Assembly (NCBI GenBank): GCA_025617375.2
Contig: JAMYGW020000004.1
Coordinates: forward strand, 62,001 to 126,000
DNA from: Acarospora socialis
Taxonomy: Eukaryota; Ascomycota; Lecanoromycetes; Acarosporales; Acarosporaceae
Length of the DNA stretch: 64,000 nt
Reading direction: 5' to 3'
Below, one piece after another: positions 1-11,522 of the stretch. Below the pieces are notes generated by a model. The model was not told the DNA's origin and searched no databases. It saw only the letters and a list, made by a program, of their open reading frames with translations. The translations under genes and the position numbers were made by a program. Numbering within the stretch: the first letter of the stretch is position 1; each line of letters begins with the position of its first letter.

Positions 1-266
1 CTGATTTAGCAAGGTGTCTGTACTTCGTACCTTACAGTACGAGGGCTAGCGGCATCCGGCCTTGAAAAGGATCCGTGGATCGTCCGGCCCGTCTCCTGGA
101 AAACGTCATCAAATCTCAGAGGCGCTGCAGGCAAGGTACCGAGACGATGAAATTCAATTGTTAGACTTTCTTGTCTCTTGTTCTCGTAGGAAGGCTCGTA
201 GATAAGTGCAGTCTCTGTATATTTAAGCGTCGTTGTGCTCCCTCAGTATCACCCTACCTCCCAGCA

Positions 267-1960
267 ATGGCGCACCTGCTTTCTCATCTGAATCCTATAC
301 CGGGGTTCCCTCCTTACACCGGCCCTTACAAAGTCGGTACTGTCGATGTCGAAGTCCCCGTCACAGATCTCCCTTCACCGTCGCCCGCTCCGGATCCAGA
401 AATCTCGACGGTCCATTTTCGCATCTTCTACCCATGCGAAGAGCCCACGAAACATCCGAAGAGGACATATTGGATACCGGACCCGCAGCGCGAATACTTG
501 GGAGCATACGCGCGCTTCTTAGGAGCTGGTCCTTCTGTGTCGGAATTTTTCTCGTAGGTTGAATGAGGGCAACCGAGCAGTCACGCGACCACGGCTAATG
601 TGGCTGTGCTTCTAGATATCTCCCTCGATTACTCTACCATGTGACTATACCTGTCTTTCAGAGCGCAAGGTTGCTGCCAGCACCAACAAGAACGACAAGA
701 TGGCCGGTCCTGGTCTTCTCGCACGGCCTGGGCGGCTCGAGGAACGCTTACTCGCATTTGCTGGGTTCACTTTCGAGCCAAGGCGTGGTGGTCGTGGCGC
801 CGGATCATCGGGACGGGAGTGCGCCGATGGCACTAATCAAGAGTGCGAAGGAAGGAGAGAAACTGAAAAGAGTAGAATATAGAGTAATGCCCCACAAACC
901 ATCACCAGAGGTTGAGGAAGGCAGGAACCAGCAGCTTCGGATACGTTTGTGGGAGTTAGGGCTTGTTCACGAGGCATTGCTGAAGATTGACCGGGGCGAC
1001 GAGATAACCAGTCTATCTACTTCAGACCAATTCTCCGACCGTGGCTTGAGCATGTTCCGCTCGACTCTTGACGTTCATGAACCAGGTAGTATTACCTGGG
1101 CAGGACACTCCTTCGGGGCCGCTACTGTCGTACAGTTCGTCAAGTCGGTTTTCTGGCGTTCTTCCCAAAGCCGAAGTGCAGAACCCTATCTCGCAGACTA
1201 CCAACCCCTGTACACACCCTCCGCCGAGTCCCATATCGTCCGTCAAATCTCCCCCAGGTCACCAGTCACTCTGCTAGACCTCTGGACTCTTCCTCTACGC
1301 GGCAACTCAACGCGGTGGCTTTGGAACAAACCGCTCCCTTCATATGCGCCAGATGGCCCAGGTGGTGTTAACCTCTTAGCAATCCTTAGCGAAGCTTTCT
1401 TCAAGTGGCGAAGCAATCTGACTCAGACGAAGAGAGTCCTCTCCTCCGACCCGTCAACCGAACATCCTACGCCCTCGGGCAAGCCTGACCCTCGAATATT
1501 TTACCCTGTATCATCAGCACATCTGAGCCAGAGCGACTTCGGCGTTCTTTTCCCACGTTTAACTAAGATGATTTTCAAAGCAGACAATCCCGAGAGAACA
1601 CTAAGACTGAACACACGAGCAATCCTGCAGGTCATGAGGGAGAACGGTATCGAAGTGGCCGATACATGCAGGATAGACATGGAGGAGGAGGAAGAGCATG
1701 TGGTGGAGAAGGCCCGAAATGGCGTTCCGAACGGTCATGTCAATGGGATGGTAGCCGAAGATGACCGCAATGCGGCGAAGCAGGACTGGAAGATATTGGC
1801 AACTGATGGCGGCGTCCATGGCTGGATCTCACTGAGCGTGGACGAAGACTCCGGCACACGCGGCACGAGCGGTGTGACAGACGCGGACGCTATGCCTAGC
1901 AAGGCTGTCATGCAGGGCGAAGTCCTGAACAACGAGGAAGGGCAGAGGGAAAGGCTCTGA
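267..1960 (+). CDS. Platelet-activating factor acetylhydrolase-like lipase
   Basis: Two exons, 267-553 and 616-1960, give 543 residues. The 62-nt intron was placed because the join restores a continuous frame through YLPRLLYHVTIPVFQSARLL, a stretch typical of plasma/intracellular type II PAF acetylhydrolases. The alpha/beta-hydrolase core is visible: FSHGLGGSRN (oxyanion region), the nucleophile elbow GHSFGAAT with the serine near residue 261, and a late histidine in GGVHGWISL near residue 497. By family knowledge it would hydrolyse short or oxidised sn-2 acyl chains of phospholipids; the true substrate here is unknown. No signal peptide is evident, so it is probably cytosolic. The C-terminal tail after the histidine is acidic, Ser/Thr-rich and low in conservation. 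The start is the first in-frame ATG that retains the conserved N-terminal PGFPPYTGPYKVGT stretch. Confidence 0.88.
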
Positions 1961-2668
1961 TTCGTGATGTCGGGAGTCTTTCTTGGATATAGTGATTTTT
2001 CAGCATGCCTGGCGTTGGAAGGCGCAGGTGAGACTTAGACCTGTGTTCCATGTTTCTCGTCAGGAAGATCAGCTCTTGTTTATAGATATAGACACGGCCT
2101 TCGGTATATAAAGTTGATGTGCTCAGCCTTCTCGGTACGAACCATTAAATGCCAACTCTTCCAATGGGACTCCAGGATGGTTTGAACTGACGCAATGTGA
2201 CGCTGACTCACACCCTACCAGCGAGTATAAGGTAGCTACAGATGGTAATACTAACCTTCAGGTTGAGGCAGAAGTCCAATCAATCATCCTTTAGGTGCTT
2301 ATCTAAGCTCACCTCGGCGAATTTGATTTCTTGATTATTGAACTTTCATGCACCCTTATCCACTTATCACAGGGCACTTGCAAGGGTTCAACCCCAGTAA
2401 AACGACTTGATAGTCCGAGCGCTTTCTAACATCCTACAGGAAGAGGAATAGCTACGATATTGCTAAGCCTCCGATGTACTCTTCGAAGAGGCTGACGTGC
2501 TTTGATTGCATGGCCGCAAATGCATAGGTAACAATGTTAACAGTTGAAGAGCCTGGGGCAGCTCAGTACATGCTGCATCTGACATCCTTCAATGCATACC
2601 ACTTCTAGAACCACCAAGACTCCTCAACGGCACAGCACCGTCTGCTCTATGGTCCTGCTAGCCAGATA
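1961..2668. other. Intergenic gap, lipase 3' side to bZIP 5' side
   Basis: No convincing gene. It holds the 3' flank of the lipase and the promoter/leader of the bZIP gene. A GGTTCAACCCC string near 2385 looks like a tRNA B box, but no A box or cloverleaf accompanies it. Confidence 0.6.
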
Positions 2669-4475
2669 ATGCACCTAACTCGTCGTCTTCCGATACTATC
2701 GATGGACTTGAGTGTGCTCTCAGCTGAGATCTACTATGACGGACATTTCACCGATGAGGCTCGAGACACTGTTATTGATAAGAACTCCCCGGCTACGTAC
2801 TATGGAGGCATCGTGCTGAGCGACGACACCGCCCTCGACGGCAGTCAAGATGTTAGTCTGGGTTACTCATCCATCCCAGTGTCAACACCCCGGCAGAACC
2901 CAACAGAGGTCGGTCGACGCAGCGGAGACGAGGGTGATAGCAAGAAGCGACGAGGTCGACCAAGGATAAACCCAAGAGATGACACCACCTCTAATGTACC
3001 TCATTTGCACTACTAGTCATGACAGCACTGCTGACGGTTGACAGCGACGGCGCACTCAAATCCGCCTTGCACAACGCGCTTACCGCTCGCGGAAAGAGAG
3101 TACCATTTCATCTCTCAAGGATAGGGTTAGCAGACTTGAAAGGACCTTGAACGAGATGAACAACCTTTTCCTTGCATTCAATGACAGTGCCATCGAATCT
3201 GGAGTTCTGAGCGTCAAGCCACAGCTGGCATTAAGACTCGAGCAGACAACGGAGCGCTTTGCTGCGCTTACTCGGACTTCCGTGTACGAACCTGGGCATG
3301 AGGTTCACCAGATAGAAGACCGGCAGGCGCGCGAGTATCCTACTCCAAACTCGGATATTGTAATCACACGCAGCCTCTTCAACGGCGATCAGTCGTCTGG
3401 TGACTCTTCATCACGGACGTCTTCGCGGCCGGCATCAGTCCGGCAACCGCACGCCATAGCCTCTGAACTCATCTGTGGAGAAGATGATTGGCCTGAATTG
3501 CTGCTGGATGTCCCTTCGGACCGGTCTACGGGCGCGAACTTCACATCGGAAGACGCCCTCGAGATCTGTACACAAATCGTCAGCCGCGATCAGCCTATGC
3601 AGTATCTTGGGGTTGACTGTCCAGAGATGACCAATTCCATGGCATCACCTTCGCCGATGCTCGATCAAGGCATCCAAACACCTCTCACTTATAGTTTCCA
3701 CGAGAGCACATTTGCACGCCGCCTCCATCGGGCGTCTCTCGAAAGGTCGTATGGCATTATAACCAGTCCGCATTCCAGCAAAGAGGAGATCACTCGTATC
3801 TTCGGCTTATGTTTCTTTTATAAGAACATTGAAGCGATAGTCAATAAGCTTCGGCAGCTCCTCAAGCGGTCTTGTACCGAATCGCTTGACAACTGGGCAG
3901 CTCCGTTTCATCACCTTGGCGGTGCCGGCACGCACTACCCACGCCTCGATGCCGACGGGAACAGGATACCGCTCCCGAACATGCGAGCCATCGGACTATC
4001 GCTCCAGCACCAACCTGAGAATTTGCCACCCAGGGACGCCACGACCGAACAGCTCCTTCGCCTGATCGGCTGGGACGGAGTTTGGCTTGACCCGTATGAC
4101 GTCGAACAATACTTAAGCACCGAGAAAGGACTTCGAGTTGATGGCCAGTCTATGTTTGCGGAGATGACAGTGCCTCTAAACACCGACCCGACACCTATTT
4201 TGCCCGGTTCGGCTTCTTTTACTGACCCAAGCGTGGACGATGTGGATATATTTCAAAGTCCTATCGATCCGCCATCGCCACCCGAACAAACTTCTCTACT
4301 TCACGACTTCACTGTCGAAGATAGAACCTCGAATCCATTCGAAGACCCGATCGATACCCAGAGCTTTACGGTAGACCACTCCGAGACAAGCCAGTGTCAC
4401 GCCACGCTGACAATCGATCTAAATAAGCTTCTTAGCGGTCAGAGTCGCCATTCATCTTCTGTTGATCGATACTAG
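2669..4475 (+). CDS. bZIP transcription factor (divergent Yap-like basic region)
   Basis: Exons 2669-2995 and 3045-4475 (49-nt intron, GTACCT donor, ACAG acceptor) give 585 residues. The intron falls inside the DNA-binding domain: exon 1 ends in the basic stretch KKRRGRPRINPRDD and exon 2 opens with RRRTQIRLAQRAYRSRK, followed by a leucine-zipper-like heptad run (ISSLKDRVSRLERTLNEMN). The fungal Yap signature AQRAxR is present, but the Asn normally two positions before LA/AA is Ile here. The C-terminal half holds a conserved block (LLRLIGWDGVWLDPYDVEQYL) seen in this fungal bZIP class, and a Ser/Asp-rich probable activation region. It is expected in the nucleus; target genes cannot be inferred. 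The start could instead be the internal ATG at 2702. Confidence 0.85.
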
Positions 4476-6649
4476 CCGTGCAGGTGCTGACAGCATTCAT
4501 ACCACAGGAATTACCCAGCGATGCGTAGTTATAGGCCGCTGCCCCGGCTTCCGGAAAGCGGACATTGACTCTGCTCTGCACGCAGTTGTGCAAAGAGCGT
4601 TTTGACGTAGATCATTCAATCAGCTTGGACAGATATGGTTCGAAATTGCGAATGATGATTGAGTTACGCCACTCAAAGAGCCTAGATGACTCCCGAAAGG
4701 CCAAAATGGGCTCTCTGGCAATCTATCACCGATGTTTTCATAGGAGGATCGTTCCGGTTCTTACAAGAATAGCATATGAAGAGACTACCTACTAGTCAGG
4801 GACGGTATATTCGTGAGTGTGATGCCATCGGGCCTATCGTAGTGCTGTCACCAGTGGCACGCCTTGAAGGGATCGATCCTGTCCACCTACCTACCTAGGA
4901 TGGCATTAGATATTGGACCGTCCTATCAGCCATGAAAGGCAACATTTGACCCCACATTCCAGACATTCCCCGCCAACAGATACACAGTAGAGTGCCTAAG
5001 GGTAGAAACTAAGATAAGCCGTAGTTGAAGATCGCCACCAGCCTATAATTATCTCCAGATAACGGGTCACTAAGGTACTGCAGCGTTGGCGTTGGGCGGG
5101 CACCTAAGGTGGCCCTAGCAGGCACTTACCTAGAGGTACGAGCCGTGCTTTTCGATAAGGTACCTTAGTGAGTAAAGCCCGACGGCGTTGTATGTATGTA
5201 CAGCGGCGAACTTCCTTTCCTTTTTCGACGATGACGGAAGTGATGCCTACATTCAAGCTTGACGAAGAAACGTGCGCCGATCTGGAATGCTTTTAAGCTA
5301 CCTCACCTGGATTGGAGACCGAACCGGAGGACTGAGCACACGAAGGTCGGCACACACGTGGCGCGCATACACATCACGGCAATGGAAAACGAAGTTGAAA
5401 TTGCTCGCATTCGTATCTTAAGGTTTAGCCCGATCAGATCGGCTCGGAGGCGATAGTCAACGGAGGCAAATCGGCTAGGACGGAAGTGGTCAAGGCAACC
5501 CTAACGGGGGTGAACGGACCATGTGGGTTGAACACGCACGGATTTGACCACAGTTCGGTTCACACTTCGTATAATGGATCAGATTTGTCATTTTGGTCAG
5601 AGATGCAACGGGTGGCCATGGACCGTCTGGTTCCGATCCCAAAGGATAACTTACCTGGGTAAGGGTATCGGTATTACACGATTGTCGACTCCATTCTCAT
5701 TGCTCATTACCTTACCAGTAGGTACCTAGGCCAGGTGTTCGGCCAAGTGGATAGCGGAGAGCAAGCTGTAGTCCATTATCGCCTTCGATGTCATAACTAC
5801 CTAACCTCATCTTCTTCTGGTAAAGGAGAGCGGGATGGTCTGACTGACGTTATTCGTACCGTATACTCTGTACGCGGAATACCTACGGTAGTGAATCGAC
5901 CTGTCGCTTCTCTGGCCGTGCGACCCCATGAATCAAACCGCTGGCACGGATAACTACTGCATCTATTTCTATTTAGAGACCTCTCCCACCGCCGATCATG
6001 TACTGGTAAGGATCAAGTAGAGTCACTTTACTCTTTCCGTTCGTCGAACACTGTGTGGCCCTTGTTCTGTTGATGCAAGCTGTGCTTCTCGACTACACAG
6101 TACATATCCTATCTTTCCATTCTTTTGGATTTGCCTTCTACCGGGACACAGATAAATAAGACAGATTGTCGTGTAACGGAGATTAGAACTGCGGGGACAC
6201 CGTACCTGGATAGCTGAAAAGATTCTTTCTCTACGCTTTGCCGTGCCGTCGTGGTCTTGTTTCACCTTCCGACGAACTCAACCTTTTTCAAGACTGAATT
6301 CACCGCAAGTCTTATATTGTTACCGAACGAAGCGGTCAGCACAATTTCCTTTGGCACGACACAGTCCTATCATTGTTACTCGTCCGAACATCTCACCTCA
6401 GCCGGATTGTTGGTGGTGTAAGGGCATTGAGGGACCCCTGACACTGCTCAGGAGGGCACCGAAACTCATACATCGCCATATTCCTGAAAGGAGCTCTTCA
6501 GCTTCTCGGATCGTGGAAGATCCGGTCATCGCCGAAACTTCCACCAGCGCTCTCACCTCTTCACTTACCCTCGTTCGACCGTGCATCGCACCTGTTCTTC
6601 CTCCCAAGTCTAACCACCAACCTCCTGCACAATCTTGAAGCGAAGCGCA
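4476..6649. other. Gene-poor intergenic region
   Basis: About 2.2 kb with only short, non-conserved open frames. It contains several AGGTA/TACCT motifs (around 4885-4900, 5060-5170 and 5715-5730), including an AAGGTACCTTA palindrome near 5157. The last few hundred bases are pyrimidine-rich and probably form the promoter/leader of the gene starting at 6650. Confidence 0.6.
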
Positions 6650-9600
6650 ATGGCCGAAGTCCAGCAACGAGAACCAAGGAGTCGTACTGTCGTTGGAAAG
6701 GAGATGCTGCAGCGGATGTTGCAATTGGAGAAACAGAGCCAGGTGGGTAACCTTAGCTGCAGAGATCCTCGTTGGATACATCCATCTTCCGTGTCTCCAC
6801 AACGACACCAAACTCCTTAGTCAAGTATTGGTTCAACTAACTAATCGTAATCGCACAGCAACGTCGCTCACCGACTACCTGTACGTCGGTGCCGGCCGTC
6901 GACTCTGCGCCATTACGCCGCAACCTTCCACAGCAGGAAGAATACGTTACAAGGACTCAACAACACCCAACTCAAGAGACCTCGGAAGTCCCCGGTCGAC
7001 CAACACTAGCCCCCAGGGCGAAGACTCAACCTTTACCACCCCTCACCATACCGATTCGCAAGCCGATGAAAGAGATACATCCCTCAATGGGCTCCGAGCA
7101 CGGGGCAGAATCAAGTGATCTACCGGCTGCTGATATATGTGTATCGCCGAGTTGGTCGGACTTTGGGAACAGTAAGAAGAAAAGGGAAAAGAAGCGAGTG
7201 GAGCGGGAGAAGAAAGAGCAAGAGAAGAAGGCGAAGAAAATGGAGAAAGAGCAGCAGGCTGCCGCCAAGGCTGCCGGGAAACGGCTGAGCAAGCGTCCCC
7301 CACCGGCGGCGATGGAAACTCAACGCATGCCGGCTGCCCTCCGACCTTCGATGACCAGTCCACAGGCGAACTCAACGGTGACATCAAAAGAAAACTCAAG
7401 GACCTCCTCTCGACGAAGCAGCTTCAACGACCAAGATCCCAATTCAGAGAATACCGACCGACCGTCGTCATCGCGTCACTCATTCAGATCATTCTTCAGC
7501 GCACCTCAGCTCCCTAAGCTCTTTGGACCACGCTCACGAAATGGTTCGACTGGCAGCATGAACGCATTTGCTGAGGGCGAGAGACAATACTTGAAGGATT
7601 TGATCAACTATGCGGACGAACAGGATGCATCAGACACAGAAGCCAAGCCTCAGCCTCTGAAACCGAAGACTCGAAAAGTGTCATTTTCAGTAGACACCGA
7701 TGACGCTACGCCCGCGATACCGCTCGACTCGAAAGTAGAGCTGCCTTGGATGGCTTCAGAAGGACGAGGGAGCAAAAATTCCTCGGCGTCGTCATTAGGC
7801 CTTAGGAACAAACCAGAGGGAGAGTGTCGGCACCCGAGTTCAACCAGGGCACGATCAAACGAAGGTATGCAGCAGGATGCAGAGAATATGAAAGCAGTGT
7901 GCGAGACTGGGAAAGCTCGAAATAGTATTCCACAGCCGGAGCAACAAGACTTGCCAAGAGAAAAGCGAGGGATCCAGAACACAGTCAAGTCGTCCCAAAT
8001 GGTACATACCGGCAATAGCAGCGGTTATGTACAGAAACATCGGATGCACCAACAACAACGCTCCATTGCAGGATACGAAGACGAACTTGCTTTGGGACGT
8101 TTCAATGACCTTACGGCGGCACAGATAATACTGGAGCTCGAAAGGCAAAGACTGCCACCGACACCTAGCGACTCCTTTGAGTCGCTCCACCGACCAAAAC
8201 GGATCCAGGAACAGTATGCCTGCAGTCAAGAAAATCTTCGAGACCTTACTCTACAAGAATTAAAGGCGGAGGAGCACCACCTTGAACACCACCTTGAGCA
8301 CCACCTTGAGCACCACCCTTTCTATTCCGAGCGGCCATTACATCCGGCAAGCTTTGACCGTCAACCCCCATCGTCGCCCAAGGGTGAAAAGACTCCGGGA
8401 CTTGCTCGACGTCCGAAGATTGCCAGCCCGACGATGTCTACAAACTCTTCCAATACAATCACAAAGGTCTCAAATGCTACTAGCTCGCAATTTCGACCTG
8501 TCTCTCCTCCCTCGCCAGTCAGCCCGGAAACAGGAGCCTTGGTCTCGAACATCTCCAAGGCGGAGAGCGCGCTCGAGACGGGAGGGAGAAGTCCACCAAG
8601 CCCGCCACGTCGAAGCAGTCGTCGGAACAGTAATAAATCGGGGCACGAGACATTCCAACAACCATTGTTCGAGCCTTCAACAGCACCTTTGAAGACCGGA
8701 GAGAAGTCGAATTCCTGTAAGATTTCCTCTCCAGATCCGACTTCGAATGGTGTCCAACCATTTTCCAAATTCTCGACGACGCCAGACCTCTCGCAACCAA
8801 TGGACGATTCACTTTCTTCATATTCATGGAGGTCTCTAGACAACGTCAACCGTCCGAGCAGCTCAAGATACAGTACATCCGCAAGCACAATCTCTAGCGT
8901 GGACAGCATTCCTACCCCTCAGCTTTGCATCAACAAGCCCGTGCCGGAAGTGGTGATCGAAGGGATCGACGGCGACGGAATGACCAGAAGAGCGTCAATC
9001 AAACGACCTCGATCCCAACCACAACTTCAAGACCCAGCAACGACGACCCAGGACCTCTCCTTCCTCCCAGAACTTAAACACCAAGCCCTCGTCAAACCCG
9101 ACCGTAAATCCCCTACCGCCTCTCTCGCTTCCTCTCGCTCCTCCTTCGGCGGTAATCCTCCTTCCACCTCCGACAAACACAGTCTTCATTCGTCCCCTCA
9201 GTTTCCGACACCCAGTCCACCGAGCACACGACCCAGCTCCGACGACGGCAGCTCCCTGCCCGTTGGGGCTTCCAGCCTCAATTACACGTCCAAAGCCGCT
9301 CTCCGATCCCCTAACCACAACCAGGCCGCTTCCGGGTCTGGATCGCTCCTCCGTCCCGGCTCCGCGCCCCGCCGGTCGACAATGAGCGCTACGTCGTTTC
9401 TCGGCGGACCGGGAGCGGGGTCGGCGGCGGGCGCGACACCGATCAAACCGCTGGCGAAGATGTTTGTCATTTGCTGCAAATGCAAGTTTTGGCACGATCT
9501 GCCGAGTGCACTATACAAGGAAATGGCCATGTCGAGACAGATTGTGGATGATGAGCAGGACGTCAGTCCGGAAGGCGTCGGTTCGAGGAATGAGGCTATG

Positions 9601-9756
9601 AACCAGGGAACTGAGAGTGAAAGAAAAGGAAGTACGGGTAAAGTGCAAGGGAGGATCGAGACGAGCGTGCAGTGTCCGTGGTGCGAACATGGCATGAGCA
9701 CGGCTTGTTGTGCCGGATGGAGCTGTGTGGTTTATTTGCACGAGCGACACCACTGA
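6650..9756 (+). CDS. Large low-complexity fungal protein with C-terminal Cys/His module
   Basis: Exons 6650-6742 and 6859-9756 (116-nt intron, GTGGGT donor, CACAG acceptor) give 996 residues. The N-terminus (VGKEMLQRMLQLEKQSQ) is a short helical segment. Around residues 125-170 lies a highly charged Lys/Glu stretch (KKKREKKRVEREKKEQEKK), probably coiled coil. Most of the rest is Ser/Pro-rich and likely disordered, with a 12-bp tandem repeat at 8272-8319 encoding EHHL units. The only strongly structured part is the last ~110 residues: CCKCKFWHDLPS, then CPWCEHGMSTACCAGW and a terminal LHERHH, a plausible zinc-binding fold. I recognise the C-terminal pattern as shared by uncharacterised filamentous-fungal proteins but know no function. 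The Ser-rich linkers suggest a phospho-regulated scaffold; that is inference only. Confidence 0.8.
8272..8319 (+). repeat. 12-bp coding tandem repeat (EHHL units)
   Basis: About four copies of GAGCACCACCTT with one or two substitutions encode a Glu-His-His-Leu run inside the large low-complexity protein. The near identity of the copies suggests recent expansion. Confidence 0.8.
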
Positions 9757-10892
9757 TGTGTTATCTTTGACTGAATTGGTATCAGTGGTCGGGGTGGGGT
9801 GGAGTGGAGTGGAATACAATACGTGAAATGGGATTGGATGCATCATGTTGGCTTACACTATCTACTGCTAAAAATATCATATATGTCTGTTTTAATTATT
9901 ATGGGGTACTGTGGGCTTTGGTTGTAGCACGACAACTTGGATGAGTAGCAACGCAAAGCTTTGACACGGAGCCGTGCATTTTGGCTGTGGCTATATAGGT
10001 AGCATTGACTTGACGTTACCAATCCAATTCTACTCCTCACGACTGAACAGCTCTCCTATATCTTACTCAACCATGACATGAACACGAGGCTTTTCCAAAA
10101 CACAACAGGAGTCCAATACCCACCTCACTGCGTTATTCGACACGGTCGTCGAACGTCTCAGTTCCTCCACGGCGTTTCAAGGAAGCCATCAGTGCCTGAT
10201 GATGATAAATCCAGTCACCCTGCAAAAGCACCAAGGCAGAAATCTAATGATTTCGTAAGTGCGAAAAGAGGTATGAGCCGTGGATCGTTGTGACAAGTTC
10301 GCGTGTTAGAATCCCAAAGACGTTCACCAAAAGTCTTCCAAGCTCTCCAGATCGGGTCCGGAGCAAGAAAGAAAGGAAGCGCATCTCATCGTCATCAACT
10401 GATGATGATGATGATCGACCTCTTCATAAGTGCAGGACAAACGGGCGGAGCACTCCTTACTGCAAAGTTCAGTGATAGTCAAAAACTTATCATAAGGGTT
10501 GAGCAGTAAACCAACAAAACCATGACGATTAACGATTCATCTCATCTACCACGAACGGATTCGTGTCCGCTACTGCACTTGGCTCATGTACCTGTATAGT
10601 ACACCTTGCTCCTTCTGTGAGAACGGAGAAGTTGCACTCAGCTACGGAGTATAGCGCACGGGCACCAGAACAGTACGGTCTGACGGTATAGGGAGTGGAA
10701 GCAGCGTCCATGGACTGCGGTGTGCGTGTGACGAGGGAGAGCGAGAAGGGCAATGGGGCTCTCGTAATCACGCTCTGTTATATAATATAGAAAATTAAAC
10801 AGCAGACAAAGGATAGTAACTCCCTTCTCGAACCGACGTGATGACTCCCCTGCCTTAGGTAGGCACAAGTAAAGAGGGTGAGCAGGGCTGAG
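9757..10892. other. Intergenic region
   Basis: No supported gene. Short frames here lack conservation or good starts. A CCTTAGGTAGGCAC motif of the window-wide AGGTA type lies near 10852, close to the left edge of the inverted-repeat element. Confidence 0.55.
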
Positions 10893-11189
10893 TACGGAGG
10901 CACAGCCCACTAGTTATGCCGCACTCACTAATTCAATGACTAAGCAATCTAAGAACTTCATCAGCCATAACATATTTTATTTGAGCGATACAACTTTTGC
11001 AACTTTATAGCTGATTACTTTCTTTCATGTATTGTATCTACTCAGCAGCATTCAAATAGATTGAAATTGAAAAGAAAAATTTGATTAACTGGAAGTTGAT
11101 TTATATGATTGCACACAAAAGAGTAAAAAACCGACCAGGCTTAGTCAGCCATTAGCGCTGCGGCATAACTAGTGGGCCGTGCCTCCGTA
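10893..11189. mobile_element. MITE-like element with long terminal inverted repeats and TA flanks
   Basis: An element at 10895-11187 (~293 bp) is bounded by inverted repeats. The left end CGGAGGCACAGCCCACTAG continues into TTATGCCGC; the right end is its reverse complement with one mismatch over about 29 bp, and weaker complementarity runs ~25 bp further inward to TGACTAAGC. A TA dinucleotide flanks each end (10893-10894 and 11188-11189), fitting the TA target duplication of Tc1/mariner-type elements. The interior is markedly A/T-rich and has no coding capacity. It sits about 330 bp upstream of the L-arabinitol dehydrogenase start codon. Confidence 0.8.
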
Positions 11190-11522
11190 CGGGTCGGACA
11201 ATCTCCGCCCGAACGAACCCCTCCATCCCACTCCTCGCAAGCCCACTGCCTCCACCCCGCTGACCTCGACTACCCTTCATCTCACTCCCAGCACAACCAC
11301 CTACTCGTCCTCTACAGACATAGTCGTCTCGCCATACCATACCCATCTTATCCAAACAACCCAGTCGTTCACGGGCACACACGCCCCTCATCCTCCTCAT
11401 CCCGCCTCTCAATCTCGTCACTTCCCTTCAAACTTCGCTCCCATCCCCCTTTCCCCTTCCTCCTCGCTCACCACCAACCTCTCCTCTCCTCTCGCCCTCC
11501 TCCCACCAATCCCCATCTCACC
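11190..11522 (+). promoter_or_regulatory. Pyrimidine-rich leader/promoter of L-arabinitol dehydrogenase
   Basis: The interval between the MITE-like element and the start codon is strongly C/T-rich, especially 11380-11520, as is common just upstream of highly expressed fungal genes. A CCAAT lies about 20 nt before the ATG. No XlnR/AraR-type site could be asserted by eye. Confidence 0.45.

Noticed and set aside
2380-2400. tRNA-like B box (GGTTCAACCCC)
   Set aside because: No A box or cloverleaf stems upstream within tRNA distance.
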